This document shows positions 30,929-40,509 of a stretch of DNA of 64,000 nt, in pieces. The notes beneath the pieces were generated by a model, which had not been told where the DNA came from, made no database searches, and saw only the letters and a program-made list of their open reading frames with translations. Positions within the stretch are counted from its first letter, which is position 1, and each line of letters begins with the position of its first letter. The position numbers and the translations under genes were made by a program. The stretch is from positions 124,001-188,000 of the forward strand of contig NZ_WNKW01000005.1 of NCBI RefSeq assembly GCF_009720775.1. The letters are read 5' to 3'. Source of the stretch: Pseudoduganella danionis (lineage in GTDB: Bacteria; Pseudomonadota; Gammaproteobacteria; Burkholderiales; Burkholderiaceae_D).

Positions 30929-31975
30929 ATGATAGACAGCATGGCCGATACGGGCGCCGACGCCGAGGCGCAGGACCAGCTCTTCGAACTGCGTAACGCC
31001 GATGGCATGAAAGTGACCATCAGCGAGCGTGGCGCAGCGCTGGTTGCGTGGAAGGCACCGGACCGGTATGGCCGTCAGGCCGATGTGGTGCTGGGCTATG
31101 CCGAGCATGAAGCTTATCGCGATAATCAGGTCTATCTGGGCGCTATTATCGGGCGCTGGGCCAACCGCATTGCGGCCGGCCGCTTCGAGCTGGATGGCCA
31201 GCCGGTGCAGACGGTAGTCAACGACAGGGGCAATCACTTGCACGGTGGCCCGCAGGGTTTCCATATGTTGCGCTGGGAAGGCGTGGCCGATGACGATGGC
31301 GTGTCCTTGCGACTGGTTTCGCCCGCCGGTGATGCGGGTTTTCCGGGCCAGCTAGAGGTGTGCGTGCGCTACCAGCTAGATGACCGCGGTGCATTGCGCA
31401 TCGATTATCAGGCCATCAGCGACGCGGCAACACCGATCAGCCTGACGGCGCATCCATACTTCAATCTGAACGGCGGCATAGCCGATGTGGGCGACCACAT
31501 GCTGCAGATCGATGCCGACGAATATATGGCCACGGACGCGAGCGGCATCCCGCTTGCGCGCGCTTCTGTCAGCGGCACGGCGTTCGATTTCCGCCGCCCA
31601 GCGGCGATAGGTGCGCGCCTGTGCTGGCCCGATCAACAGCTGCAACTGGCGCAAGGTTTCGATCACTGTTTCTGCCTGCGTGGCAGTGCCGATGGACGTG
31701 CCAGCCCATTGCGCGAAGTGGCGCGCGTGGTTGATCCCGGATCGGGCCGCTGTCTGCAGGTGGCAACGACCGAGCCGGGCTTGCAGTTCTATAGCGGGAA
31801 TAATCTCGATGGTGTGCGCGGCTATGCGGCACGGCCGTACACGCGTCACGACGGGTTTTGTCTGGAGGCCGGCAGCTTCCCGGATCAGCTAAATAGTCCG
31901 CAGGCGGCCGCTGCGATCCTGCGGCCCGGACAGGTTTACCGTCAGACCACGATCTATCGTCTGAGCTTGCAGTAA
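30929..31975 (+). CDS. galM: Aldose 1-epimerase (mutarotase)
   Basis: The 348-residue galactose-mutarotase-family protein interconverts alpha and beta sugar anomers, here probably of xylose before oxidation. The typical blocks are GAIIGRWANRIAAGRFELDG, NHLHGGPQGFH (catalytic His), LTAHPYFNLNG (catalytic His) and GLQFYSGNNLDG. The ATG at 30929 is preferred over the GTG at 30926 that overlaps the xylR stop. There is no signal peptide, so it acts in the cytoplasm. It lies directly after xylR. Confidence 0.92.
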   Translation: MIDSMADTGADAEAQDQLFELRNADGMKVTISERGAALVAWKAPDRYGRQADVVLGYAEHEAYRDNQVYLGAIIGRWANRIAAGRFELDGQPVQTVVNDRGNHLHGGPQGFHMLRWEGVADDDGVSLRLVSPAGDAGFPGQLEVCVRYQLDDRGALRIDYQAISDAATPISLTAHPYFNLNGGIADVGDHMLQIDADEYMATDASGIPLARASVSGTAFDFRRPAAIGARLCWPDQQLQLAQGFDHCFCLRGSADGRASPLREVARVVDPGSGRCLQVATTEPGLQFYSGNNLDGVRGYAARPYTRHDGFCLEAGSFPDQLNSPQAAAAILRPGQVYRQTTIYRLSLQ

Positions 31976-32084
31976 CTCTGCGTAATCATGACTGCCGTTG
32001 GTGAGTTTCGTAATTGCCGTGGCGGGTCACACAGGGCAACATCTGATCCGTCGAATAAATTACCTAACGCAGGAGACGAAACAA

Positions 32085-33242
32085 GTGACAGATGCTAAGT
32101 TGGCGAAGTTGGCGATATTGCCGGAAGATAGTGAGCAGGCGTTGCTGGTAGGCCGGATCTGGCGTGCCGGCATCGGGCCTTGCGTGGTGACCGTGCGTGC
32201 CGGCCAGCTGGTGGATATAACCGCGCAGGCAGCGACCATGTCGGAACTGCTAGAACGCGGTGACGTGCTGGAAGTGGTGCGCCACGCAGACGGTGTAAGC
32301 TTGGGCGCACTGGATGCCGTGCTGTCGGCCGGCGATGGTGACGTGAGCCTGCTCGCGCCGTGCGATCTGCAAGCCGTCAAAGCCTGTGGCGTGACGTTTG
32401 CCGTCAGCCTGCTGGAACGCGTGATCGAGGAACGCGCCAAAGGCGATCCATCGCGTGCCGCCGCGCTGCGGCTGGAAATCCAGAGCCATATCGGTGCCGA
32501 CCTGTCGGCCATCCGCCCCGGTTCGGAACAGGCGGCGCGGCTCAAGGCCGATCTGATCGCGCGCGGCCTGTGGTCGCAATATATGGAAGTGGGCATAGGC
32601 CCCGACGCCGAAGTGTTCACCAAGGCGCAACCAATGTCGGCCGTGGGCCATGGTGCCAGTGTAGGCTTGCATCCGGATTCGCAATGGAATAATCCCGAGC
32701 CGGAAATTGTGCTGGCCGTGAACAGCCAGGGTCAGGTGGTCGGTGCCACGCTGGGCAACGATGTGAATCTGCGCGATATCGAAGGACGCAGCGCGCTGTT
32801 ACTGGGCAAGGCCAAGGATAACAATGCTTCCTGCGCCATCGGTCCGTTTATTCGCCTGTTCGATGAGCATTTCGGCATCGAGCAGATCCGCGCTGCCGAA
32901 GTGAGTTTGCTGATCCGCGGCATCGACGATGGCTTCGAACTGCAAGGCAGCAGCCGTATGCGTGAAATCAGCCGCGACCCGCTGGAACTGGTAGCGCATG
33001 CGTGTGGTCGCCATCACCAGTATCCGGACGGCTTCATGCTGTTCCTCGGCACCATGTTCTCTCCGACCAAGGACCGCGATGCGAGCGGAGCGGGTTTCAC
33101 CCACCATCTGGGCGATCTGGTGCGGATTTCGACGCCGGCGCTAGGCACGCTGGAGAACAGCGTGCAGCGCAGCGATCAGTTGCCGCCTTGGACTTTCGGC
33201 CTGCGTGCCCTGTATCAAAATCTGGCCGCACGCGGTCTGTAG
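32085..33242 (+). CDS. xylX: 2-keto-3-deoxy-D-xylonate dehydratase (FAH family)
   Basis: The 385-residue fumarylacetoacetase-fold enzyme would convert 2-keto-3-deoxyxylonate to 2-oxoglutarate semialdehyde in the Weimberg pathway. It carries the FAH metal/active-site blocks VGIGPDAEVFTKAQPMSAVG, NNPEPEIVLAVN and GNDVNLRDIEGRSALLLGKAKDNN and closely resembles Caulobacter XylX. The GTG at 32085 is chosen because AGGAG lies nine bases upstream; in-frame codons back to 31998 encode an unlikely leader. It is followed after 11 bp by xylB. The same family also acts on L-arabinose-derived acids, so the sugar is inferred from its neighbours. Confidence 0.88.
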   Translation: MTDAKLAKLAILPEDSEQALLVGRIWRAGIGPCVVTVRAGQLVDITAQAATMSELLERGDVLEVVRHADGVSLGALDAVLSAGDGDVSLLAPCDLQAVKACGVTFAVSLLERVIEERAKGDPSRAAALRLEIQSHIGADLSAIRPGSEQAARLKADLIARGLWSQYMEVGIGPDAEVFTKAQPMSAVGHGASVGLHPDSQWNNPEPEIVLAVNSQGQVVGATLGNDVNLRDIEGRSALLLGKAKDNNASCAIGPFIRLFDEHFGIEQIRAAEVSLLIRGIDDGFELQGSSRMREISRDPLELVAHACGRHHQYPDGFMLFLGTMFSPTKDRDASGAGFTHHLGDLVRISTPALGTLENSVQRSDQLPPWTFGLRALYQNLAARGL

Positions 33243-33253
33243 AAAGGTAGTCG

Positions 33254-34042
33254 ATGAATCAATCGGACAAAACGCTGGTCTATCCGCAGTATCAGGAACT
33301 GGCCGGGCGCACGGTGGTGGTCACGGGTGGCGGTAGCGGCATAGGCGCAGAAATGGTACGCGCGTTCTGCCTGCAGGGTGCACGCGTGTTCTTCCTCGAC
33401 ATCGCCGAACAGGCGTCGCAGCAATTGGTGGCCGCGCTCGCACAGCAGCCGCAGCCGCCGGTCTACCTGCCGTGCAATATGGCTGATCTGGATGCGGTGG
33501 CGCAAGCGATGGCGCAGATCGAGCTGCAGGCCGGCATGATCCATGTGCTGATTAATAACTGCGCGAATGACGACCGCCATGCTGTTGCTGATGTCACGCC
33601 GGCTTACTGGGAGGAGCGCATGGCCGTCAATCTGCGCCACCAGTTCTTCTGTGCGCAGGCCGTGGCGCGCGGCATGCGGGCCGATGGCGGCGGCGTGATT
33701 CTGAATCTGGGTTCGATCTCGTGGCATCTGGCACTGCCGAACCTGAGCCTGTACATGACGGCCAAGGCCGCCATCGAAGGCATGACGCGCGGCCTCGCAC
33801 GGGATCTGGGTCCGGACCGCATACGCGTCAACTGCATCATCCCCGGTGCCGTGCGCACGCCGCGCCAGATGGCGCTGTGGCATACGCCGGACGAGGAGGC
33901 GCGCATATTGGCGGGCCAGTGCCTGTCTGAGCGGGTCGAGGTGGAAGATGTCGCCGCCATGGCGCTGTTCCTTGCATCGAATGGCGCGCGCCGTTGCAGC
34001 GGCCGCAATTACTACGTGGATGCAGGATGGTTCGGAGCATGA
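33254..34042 (+). CDS. xylB: D-xylose 1-dehydrogenase (SDR)
   Basis: The 262-residue short-chain dehydrogenase would oxidise D-xylose to xylonolactone with NAD. The cofactor motif is TGGGSGIG, the catalytic serine lies in LGSISWHL, and Tyr167/Lys171 are in YMTAK. It is very similar to Caulobacter XylB, including NDDRH and SISWHL. The usual NNAG turn is changed to NNCA (residues 101-104), an unusual substitution next to the cofactor. The gene overlaps xylC by four bases (ATGA). Confidence 0.9.
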   Translation: MNQSDKTLVYPQYQELAGRTVVVTGGGSGIGAEMVRAFCLQGARVFFLDIAEQASQQLVAALAQQPQPPVYLPCNMADLDAVAQAMAQIELQAGMIHVLINNCANDDRHAVADVTPAYWEERMAVNLRHQFFCAQAVARGMRADGGGVILNLGSISWHLALPNLSLYMTAKAAIEGMTRGLARDLGPDRIRVNCIIPGAVRTPRQMALWHTPDEEARILAGQCLSERVEVEDVAAMALFLASNGARRCSGRNYYVDAGWFGA

Positions 34043-34935
34043 GTATGCCTGATTACAGCGCCCCCGAGGCTCTGTGGGAAGTGGGGGCGACGCTGGGCGA
34101 AGGCGTGCTGTGGCACGCGCCCAGCGCCAGTGTGTATTTTGTCGATATCAAGCAGCAGCGCATCCATCGCTGCGATGCGCGTGGTGGCCGCCGCATGAGC
34201 TGGGACGCACCGGCGCAAATCGGTTTTCTCACGCCCACCTCGAATGGGCGCTGGCTGGCTGGCCTCAAAGGTAGCCTGCAGTATTTCGATCCGGCCAGCG
34301 GCGCCTTTACCCACTATTGCGCGCTCGAACCGGAACAGCCTAACAACCGCTGTAACGATGGCTATGTCGATGCCCAGGGCCGGCTGTGGTTCGGCACCAT
34401 GGATGACGGCCAGCAGCTGGCGACTGGCGCGCTGTACTGCTGCGGCGCCGATGGCGTGCCGCGCCGTGCCGACAGCAACTACATCATCACCAATGGCCCG
34501 GCCTGCAGCCCGGATGGTGCGACGCTGTACCACACCGATACGCTGGGATTGCAGACCTTTGCCTTCCGCCTTGATGCGGCGGGCCAGTTGCATGACAAAC
34601 GCGTGTTCGCGCGCTTTGCCGGACGCGGTGGCCATCCGGACGGCATGGCCGTCGACACGCTGGGTCGCGTGTGGATCGCTATCTTCGGCGGTAGCCGGAT
34701 CGAGCGCTACAGCGCCGATGGCGAATATCTGGATAGCATCGCTATGCCATGCTCCAACATCACCAAGCTGGCTTTCGGCGGGCCGGATCTGCGCACGGTG
34801 TTCATTACCACGGCGCGCAAAGATCTTTCCGCCGCCGCGCTGGCGCAGCAGCCGCTGGCGGGTGCCGTGTTCACGCTGCACAGCGACGTCGCCGGTCTGC
34901 CGGCCCATGTACTGCAACTGGGAGGCTGCGCATGA
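34039..34935 (+). CDS. xylC: Xylono-1,5-lactonase (SMP-30 family)
   Basis: The 298-residue beta-propeller lactonase would open D-xylonolactone to D-xylonate. Metal-binding residues of the SMP-30/gluconolactonase family are visible: Glu in TLGEGVLWH, Asn in NNRCNDGYVD and Asp in GGHPDGMAVD. The ATG at 34039 overlaps the xylB stop, and the gene in turn overlaps xylD by four bases. No signal peptide is seen, consistent with a cytoplasmic lactone made by XylB. Confidence 0.9.
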   Translation: MSMPDYSAPEALWEVGATLGEGVLWHAPSASVYFVDIKQQRIHRCDARGGRRMSWDAPAQIGFLTPTSNGRWLAGLKGSLQYFDPASGAFTHYCALEPEQPNNRCNDGYVDAQGRLWFGTMDDGQQLATGALYCCGADGVPRRADSNYIITNGPACSPDGATLYHTDTLGLQTFAFRLDAAGQLHDKRVFARFAGRGGHPDGMAVDTLGRVWIAIFGGSRIERYSADGEYLDSIAMPCSNITKLAFGGPDLRTVFITTARKDLSAAALAQQPLAGAVFTLHSDVAGLPAHVLQLGGCA

Positions 34936-36719
34936 GCGAGCAGGACAAGAAAACGCGGCGCTACCGCTCGCAGGACTGGTTCGACAATCCGGAGCGCATC
35001 GACATGACGGCGCTGTATCTGGAGCGCTTCATGAACTACGGGATCACGGCGCAAGAACTGCGTTCCGGCCGTCCCATCATCGGCATCGCCCAGAGTGGCA
35101 GCGATATCAATCCGTGCAACCGCATCCATCTGGAGCTGGCCAAGCGGGTGCGCGAAGGCATCCGCGATGCGGGCGGGATTGCGCTGGAATTCCCTATCCA
35201 TCCCACTTTCGAAAACTGCCGCCGGCCGACGGCGGCCATCGACCGCAATCTGGCCTATCTGGGGCTGGTGGAAATTCTGCATGGTTATCCGCTCGATGCG
35301 GTGGTGTTGATGACCGGCTGCGACAAGAGTACGCCGGCCCAACTGATGGCCGCCGCCACGCTCGATCTGCCTGCCATCGTCCTGTCCGGCGGCCCGATGC
35401 TGGACGGCTGGTTCAATGGTGAACTGGTGGGTTCCGGTGCGGCGATCTGGAAGGGCCGGCGCCAGCTGGCCGCTGGCCAGATCGACAACGAACAGTTTCT
35501 GCAGATCGCCACGGCATCGGCACCATCGGCCGGCCATTGCAACACCATGGGCACGGCTTCGACCATGAATGCGCTGGCCGAAGCACTGGGTATGTCGCTC
35601 ACAGGTTGTTCGGCGATTCCGGCACCGTACCGCGAGCGCGGTCAGATCGCCTATGAAACGGGGCGCCGCATAGTCGGGCTGGCGCAGGACGATGTGCGGC
35701 CTTCGCAGATTCTCACGCGTGAGGCCTTCTTCGACGCGATTGTGGTCAATGCAGCCATCGGCGGTTCCACCAACGCCCAGCCGCACATCATGGCAATGGC
35801 GCGTCACGCCGGCGTGGAGATTACGCCGCAGGACTGGATGGCTGTGGGTTACGACGTGCCGCTGCTGCTGAATATGCAGCCGGCCGGTAAATATCTGGGC
35901 GAACGTTTCCACCGCGCCGGTGGTGTGCCGGCCGTGATGTGGGAACTGCAGCAGGCTGGCCTGCTGCGCAGCGAGCGTCCTACCGTGACGGGGCAGACCA
36001 TGGCGCAGAATCTGCAGGGCCGCGCCAGCAACGACCGCGAGATGATCAAGCCGTTTGCCGAGCCGCTCAAGACGCAGGCCGGCTTCCTCGTCCTCAAGGG
36101 CAATCTGTTCGACTTTGCCATCATGAAGACCAGCGTGATTTCGGCTGATTTCCGTCGGCGCTATCTGTCCACGCCGGGGCGCGAAGGCGTGTTCGAATGC
36201 CGTGTGGTGGTGTTCGACGGCGCCGACGACTACCATGCCCGCATCAATGATCCCGCACTCGGCATCGATGCCCAGACCATGCTGGTGATCCGTGGCGCGG
36301 GTCCGATAGGCTGGCCCGGCTCGGCCGAAGTGGTGAATATGCAGCCGCCCGATGCGCTGATCAAGCAGGGCATCACGGCCTTGCCGACGCTGGGTGATGG
36401 CCGCCAGTCCGGTACGTCGGACAGCCCGTCCATCCTCAACGCTTCGCCCGAGAGTGCGGCTGGCGGCAATCTGGCCTGGCTGCGCACTGGCGATACGGTG
36501 CGGGTGGATCTGCATGCGGGTCGCTGCGATGTGCTGCTGAGCGATGAAGAAATGGCACAGCGCCGCGCCAGCGAGCCGGTGCCACCGGTGCCGCCCAGCC
36601 AGACGCCGTGGCAGGAAATCTACCGTGCTACAGTGGGACAGCTGGAGTCTGGGGCCTGCATGGAGCTGGCGCTTAATTATCGCGCAGTAGGCCACGATAT
36701 GCCGCGCCATAACCACTAG
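34932..36719 (+). CDS. xylD: D-xylonate dehydratase (IlvD/Edd family)
   Basis: The 595-residue dehydratase converts D-xylonate to 2-keto-3-deoxyxylonate. Cluster cysteines of the IlvD/Edd family lie in GSDINPCNRIH, MTGCDKSTPAQL and SAPSAGHCNTMGTASTMNALAEALG (only the key residues are quoted). The N-terminal RSQDWFDNP...MTALYLERFMNYGIT and the C-terminal PRHNH are nearly those of Caulobacter XylD. The ATG at 34932 overlaps the xylC stop with GGAGG 11 bases before it; longer in-frame starts lie inside xylC. Confidence 0.94.
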   Translation: MSEQDKKTRRYRSQDWFDNPERIDMTALYLERFMNYGITAQELRSGRPIIGIAQSGSDINPCNRIHLELAKRVREGIRDAGGIALEFPIHPTFENCRRPTAAIDRNLAYLGLVEILHGYPLDAVVLMTGCDKSTPAQLMAAATLDLPAIVLSGGPMLDGWFNGELVGSGAAIWKGRRQLAAGQIDNEQFLQIATASAPSAGHCNTMGTASTMNALAEALGMSLTGCSAIPAPYRERGQIAYETGRRIVGLAQDDVRPSQILTREAFFDAIVVNAAIGGSTNAQPHIMAMARHAGVEITPQDWMAVGYDVPLLLNMQPAGKYLGERFHRAGGVPAVMWELQQAGLLRSERPTVTGQTMAQNLQGRASNDREMIKPFAEPLKTQAGFLVLKGNLFDFAIMKTSVISADFRRRYLSTPGREGVFECRVVVFDGADDYHARINDPALGIDAQTMLVIRGAGPIGWPGSAEVVNMQPPDALIKQGITALPTLGDGRQSGTSDSPSILNASPESAAGGNLAWLRTGDTVRVDLHAGRCDVLLSDEEMAQRRASEPVPPVPPSQTPWQEIYRATVGQLESGACMELALNYRAVGHDMPRHNH

Positions 36720-36729
36720 CTCGCACCTC

Positions 36730-36758
36730 TTACTGGCATTAAGATACAACGATAACAA
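36730..36758 (+). promoter_or_regulatory. Candidate promoter before xylF
   Basis: TTACTG (36730-36735), a 17-bp spacer and TAACAA (36753-36758) lie 15 bp upstream of xylF, in a 54-bp A/T-rich gap. Confidence 0.35.
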
Positions 36759-36773
36759 TTACAGGAGACTTTA

Positions 36774-37778
36774 ATGAAACATGTTCTGAGTGCCATGGCA
36801 CTGGCCATTGCCACGCTGTGTGCCAGCGCACCGGCTAGCGCCGATGCCAATCATCCTAAAATCGGCTTCTCCATCGATGACCTGCGCGTCGAGCGCTGGA
36901 CCCGTGACCGCGACTTTTTCGTTGCCGCCGCGGAACAACTCGGCGCCAAGGTGTACGTGCAGTCGGCCGACGCCAGCGAACAGCGCCAGATGGCGCAGAT
37001 CGAAAATCTGATTGCGCGCGGCGTCGACGTGCTGGTGATCGTACCGTACAACGCCACCGTGCTGGCCAATGCTGTCAGTCAGGCCAAGAAGGCCAAGGTC
37101 AAGGTACTTTCTTACGACCGCCTGATCCTGAACGCCGACGTCGATGCCTATATCTCGTTCGACAATACGGCAGTGGGCGAGCTGCAGGCTACGGCGCTGG
37201 TGCAGCTGAAACCCAAGGGTAATTACTACCTGCTGGGCGGCGCGCCGACCGACAACAATGCCAAGATGCTGCGCGAGGGCCAGCTGAAAGTCCTGCAGCC
37301 GCTGGTGGATAAAGGCGCGATCAAGATCGTGGGCAAGCAGTGGGTCAAGGACTGGAGCGCGGCCGAAGCCATGGCCATCGTGGAAAATGCACTGACGGCC
37401 AATGGCAACAAGATCGATGCGGTGGTGGCCTCGAATGATGGCACGGCGGGCGGTGCGATACAGGCGCTGGCCGCGCAGAAGCTGGCCGGTAAAGTGCCGG
37501 TGTCGGGGCAGGATGCCGATCTGGCGGCGGTACGCCGGGTTATCGCCGGTACGCAGGCCATGACGGTCTACAAGCCGCTGCGCCAGATCGCAGGCGAAGC
37601 GGCCAAGCTGTCGGTGCAACTGGTGCGCGGCGAGAAGCCTGCTACCCAGGCACAGATCGATAATGGCTACAAAAAGGTCGATACGCTGCTGCTCAAGCCT
37701 ATCCTGCTGACGTCTGCCAACGTCGATCTGCTGGTCAAGGACGGCTTCTACACTCAGGCCCAGCTGGCCGGTAAATAA
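36774..37778 (+). CDS. xylF: D-xylose ABC transporter substrate-binding protein
   Basis: The 334-residue periplasmic protein begins with a signal peptide (cleavage near ASA/DA, residue 23) and has the family-1 sugar-binding fold. Characteristic stretches are [33 protein letters not shown] [16 protein letters not shown] and [16 protein letters not shown], close to E. coli XylF. AGGAGA precedes the ATG. With the ATPase and permease behind it, it forms the xylose importer that would collect xylose freed in the periplasm by the locus's alpha-xylosidase. Confidence 0.94.
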   Translation: MKHVLSAMALAIATLCASAPASADANHPKIGFSIDDLRVERWTRDRDFFVAAAEQLGAKVYVQSADASEQRQMAQIENLIARGVDVLVIVPYNATVLANAVSQAKKAKVKVLSYDRLILNADVDAYISFDNTAVGELQATALVQLKPKGNYYLLGGAPTDNNAKMLREGQLKVLQPLVDKGAIKIVGKQWVKDWSAAEAMAIVENALTANGNKIDAVVASNDGTAGGAIQALAAQKLAGKVPVSGQDADLAAVRRVIAGTQAMTVYKPLRQIAGEAAKLSVQLVRGEKPATQAQIDNGYKKVDTLLLKPILLTSANVDLLVKDGFYTQAQLAGK

Positions 37779-37788
37779 GGCGCTACGC

Positions 37789-39327
37789 ATGTCGGAATAT
37801 CTGTTTGAAATGCGCCAGATCGTCAAGCGTTTTGGCGGTGTGGCGGCGCTCAACGGGATTGATCTGAAGATCCGTCCCGGCGAATGCATAGGCCTGTGCG
37901 GCGAAAACGGCGCCGGCAAGTCGACCCTGATGAAAGTGCTGTCGGCGGTTTATCCGCATGGCAGCTGGGAAGGTGAAATTCTGTGGGAAGGCCAGCCGCT
38001 GCGTGCACATTCGGTGCGCGAGACGGAAGCAGCCGGCATCATCATCATCCATCAGGAGCTGATGCTGGTGCCTGAACTGTCTGTGGCGGAGAACATCTTC
38101 CTCGGCCACGAGCTTACGCTGCCCGGCGGACGCATGAACTATCCGGCCATGAACCAGCGTGCCGAGGCGCTGCTGCGCGAACTCAGGCTGCCCGATGTAA
38201 ACGTGGTACTGCCCGTGAAGCAGTATGGCGGCGGCCACCAGCAACTGATCGAGATCGCCAAGGCGCTCAACAAACAGGCCAAGCTGCTGATTCTGGATGA
38301 ACCTTCGGCTTCGCTGACGGCGGCCGAGACGGATGTGCTGCTGGAGATAGTACGCGGCCTGAAAGCCAAGGGTGTGGCTTGTGTCTATATTTCGCACAAG
38401 CTGGAGGAAGTGGCAGCAATCTGCGACACCGTGGTGGTGATCCGCGACGGCCAGCATATTGCCAGCACGCCGATGGCGCAGATGGATGTGCCGACCATCG
38501 TGGCGCAGATGGTGGGGCGCGAAATGAGCCAGATGTATCCGCAGATTCCCCATGCAGTGGGCGAGGTGGTGCTGGAAGCGCGCCATATCAGCTGCTACGA
38601 CCCGGATCAGCCGTCGCGCAAGCGGGTCGATGAAGTGTCGTTCTCGCTGCGCAAAGGCGAAGTACTGGGCATAGCGGGACTAGTCGGTGCGGGGCGCACG
38701 GAACTGGTGAGCAAGCTGTTCGGCGCGTATGGCGGCATGTCGGAAGGCGAGATCTGGCTGAACGGGCGCAAGGTGGAAAACCGTACGCCGCTACAGGCCA
38801 TCGCGCACGGCTTTGCACTGGTGCCGGAAGACCGCAAGCAGCATGGCATCGTGCCCGATCTGGGCGTGGGGGCAAATATCACGCTATCGGTACTGCAGCG
38901 CTATGCGCGCCTGACGCGCATTGATAGTACGGCGGAACTGCTGGCGATCCATCAGCAGATTAGCCAGCTGGCGCTGAAAACGGCCAGTCCGGCGCTGCCG
39001 ATTACGGCGCTTTCGGGCGGCAACCAGCAGAAGGCAGTGCTGGCCAAGATGCTGCTGACCGAACCGCAGGTGCTGATACTGGACGAGCCTACCCGTGGCG
39101 TCGACGTGGGCGCCAAATTCGAAATCTACCGCCTGATTCTGGAACTGGCTGCGCAGGGCGTGGCCATCATCATGGTGTCGTCCGAACTGCCGGAAGTGCT
39201 GGGCATCTCGGACCGTGTACTGGTGATGGGCGAAGGGCGTTTGTGCGGTGACTTCATCAATCAGAATCTGACTCAGGAACAGTTACTGGCCGCAGCTATC
39301 GGCCAGCAGCAATACAGCGTAGCGTAA
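37789..39327 (+). CDS. xylG: D-xylose ABC transporter ATP-binding protein
   Basis: The 512-residue double ATPase of the monosaccharide-importer class. The first domain has Walker [10 protein letters not shown] and a variant signature YGGGHQQ; the second has the family's usual degenerate Walker A (GLVGAGRTE, no lysine) and signature LSGGNQQK, with Walker [15 protein letters not shown]. This asymmetry is normal for XylG/RbsA/MglA. It starts 10 bp after xylF and ends 3 bp before xylH. Confidence 0.95.
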   Translation: MSEYLFEMRQIVKRFGGVAALNGIDLKIRPGECIGLCGENGAGKSTLMKVLSAVYPHGSWEGEILWEGQPLRAHSVRETEAAGIIIIHQELMLVPELSVAENIFLGHELTLPGGRMNYPAMNQRAEALLRELRLPDVNVVLPVKQYGGGHQQLIEIAKALNKQAKLLILDEPSASLTAAETDVLLEIVRGLKAKGVACVYISHKLEEVAAICDTVVVIRDGQHIASTPMAQMDVPTIVAQMVGREMSQMYPQIPHAVGEVVLEARHISCYDPDQPSRKRVDEVSFSLRKGEVLGIAGLVGAGRTELVSKLFGAYGGMSEGEIWLNGRKVENRTPLQAIAHGFALVPEDRKQHGIVPDLGVGANITLSVLQRYARLTRIDSTAELLAIHQQISQLALKTASPALPITALSGGNQQKAVLAKMLLTEPQVLILDEPTRGVDVGAKFEIYRLILELAAQGVAIIMVSSELPEVLGISDRVLVMGEGRLCGDFINQNLTQEQLLAAAIGQQQYSVA

Positions 39328-39330
39328 AAC

Positions 39331-40473
39331 ATGAAAAACACTCAATTCAAACAGCTGTTCACGCAATACAAACTACTGGCGTTGATGGTGGCCATCGCGC
39401 TGATCTGGGCTTTCTTTAGCTGGAAGACGGATGGCGATTTCGCCACCGCGCGCAATCTGTCCAACCTGATGCGGCAGATGGCAATTACCGGCATTCTTGC
39501 CTGCGGCATGGTGTTCATCATCATTGCCGGTGAAATCGATCTGTCGGTGGGCTCGCTACTGGGTCTGCTGGGCGGTGCTGCTGCGCTGCTCGATGTGAGC
39601 CACCACCTGCCGCTGCCGGCCACACTGGCTCTGGTGTTGTTCTGCGGCCTGCTGGTCGGTCTGTTCAACGGGTATCTGACGGCGTATGCGGGCATCCCTT
39701 CCTTTATCGTCGGGCTGGGCGGCATGCTGGCCTATCGGGGCGTGCTGCTGGGCGTATCTGGTGGCCAGACCATCGCACCCGTGTCGCCGGAACTGACGGC
39801 GCTGGGGCAGGGCTATCTGGCGCCGTCGCTGGGCGTGGCACTCGGCGTGCTGCTGGTGGCGCTCGATGTGCTGCTGGTGTGGCAGCAGCGCCGCCTGCTG
39901 GCGCTGCACCGTCTGCCGTTGCGCAGCCTGTGGACCGATGGCTTGCGCGTGCTGGCGACGGCGGCGGCAGTGGGCGGCTTTGTCTACCTGTTCAACAGCT
40001 ATGAAGGTATTCCGCTGCCGGTGCTGCTGTTGCTGGTGCTGCTGGGCGTGTTCAGCTACATCGCCACCCAGACCGTATTCGGCCGCCGCATCTATGCGCT
40101 GGGCAGCAATATGGAAGCAGCCCGTCTGTCCGGCGTGAACGTACGTGCGATTAAGCTGTGGATCTTCGGCCTGATGGGCCTGATGTGCGCGCTCGGTGGC
40201 CTGATCAACACGGCCCGTCTGGCGGCTGGTTCGCCTTCGGCCGGTACGGCCGGTGAGCTCGATGTGATTGCCGCCTGCTTCATTGGCGGTACTTCCATGC
40301 GCGGCGGCGCCGGCACCGTGCACGGTGCGCTGATCGGTGCACTGGTCATGGCCAGTCTCGATAACGGCATGTCCATGCTGGATGTGGATGCCTACTGGCA
40401 GATGATCGTCAAAGGCCTGATCCTGACCTTTGCCGTGTGGGTGGACGTGGCCACGCGCAGCGCGCGCCGCTAG
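39331..40473 (+). CDS. xylH: D-xylose ABC transporter permease
   Basis: The 380-residue inner-membrane permease has about ten hydrophobic segments and the branched-chain/ribose-type motifs MVFIIIAGEIDLSVGSLLGL and FGRRIYALGSNMEAARLSGVN, as well as GGTSMRGGAGTVHGALIGA near the end. Length and motifs match XylH. The gene completes xylFGH; the fucosidase gene follows after 36 bp on the same strand. Confidence 0.94.
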   Translation: MKNTQFKQLFTQYKLLALMVAIALIWAFFSWKTDGDFATARNLSNLMRQMAITGILACGMVFIIIAGEIDLSVGSLLGLLGGAAALLDVSHHLPLPATLALVLFCGLLVGLFNGYLTAYAGIPSFIVGLGGMLAYRGVLLGVSGGQTIAPVSPELTALGQGYLAPSLGVALGVLLVALDVLLVWQQRRLLALHRLPLRSLWTDGLRVLATAAAVGGFVYLFNSYEGIPLPVLLLLVLLGVFSYIATQTVFGRRIYALGSNMEAARLSGVNVRAIKLWIFGLMGLMCALGGLINTARLAAGSPSAGTAGELDVIAACFIGGTSMRGGAGTVHGALIGALVMASLDNGMSMLDVDAYWQMIVKGLILTFAVWVDVATRSARR

Positions 40474-40509
40474 GCCAGACAGCACAAACCTACAAGCGGA
40501 GCGGCCAGC

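Noticed and set aside
34707..36758. A 683-codon minus-strand open frame.
   Set aside because: It is the antisense shadow of xylD, which is clearly the real gene with overlapping ATGA links on both sides.
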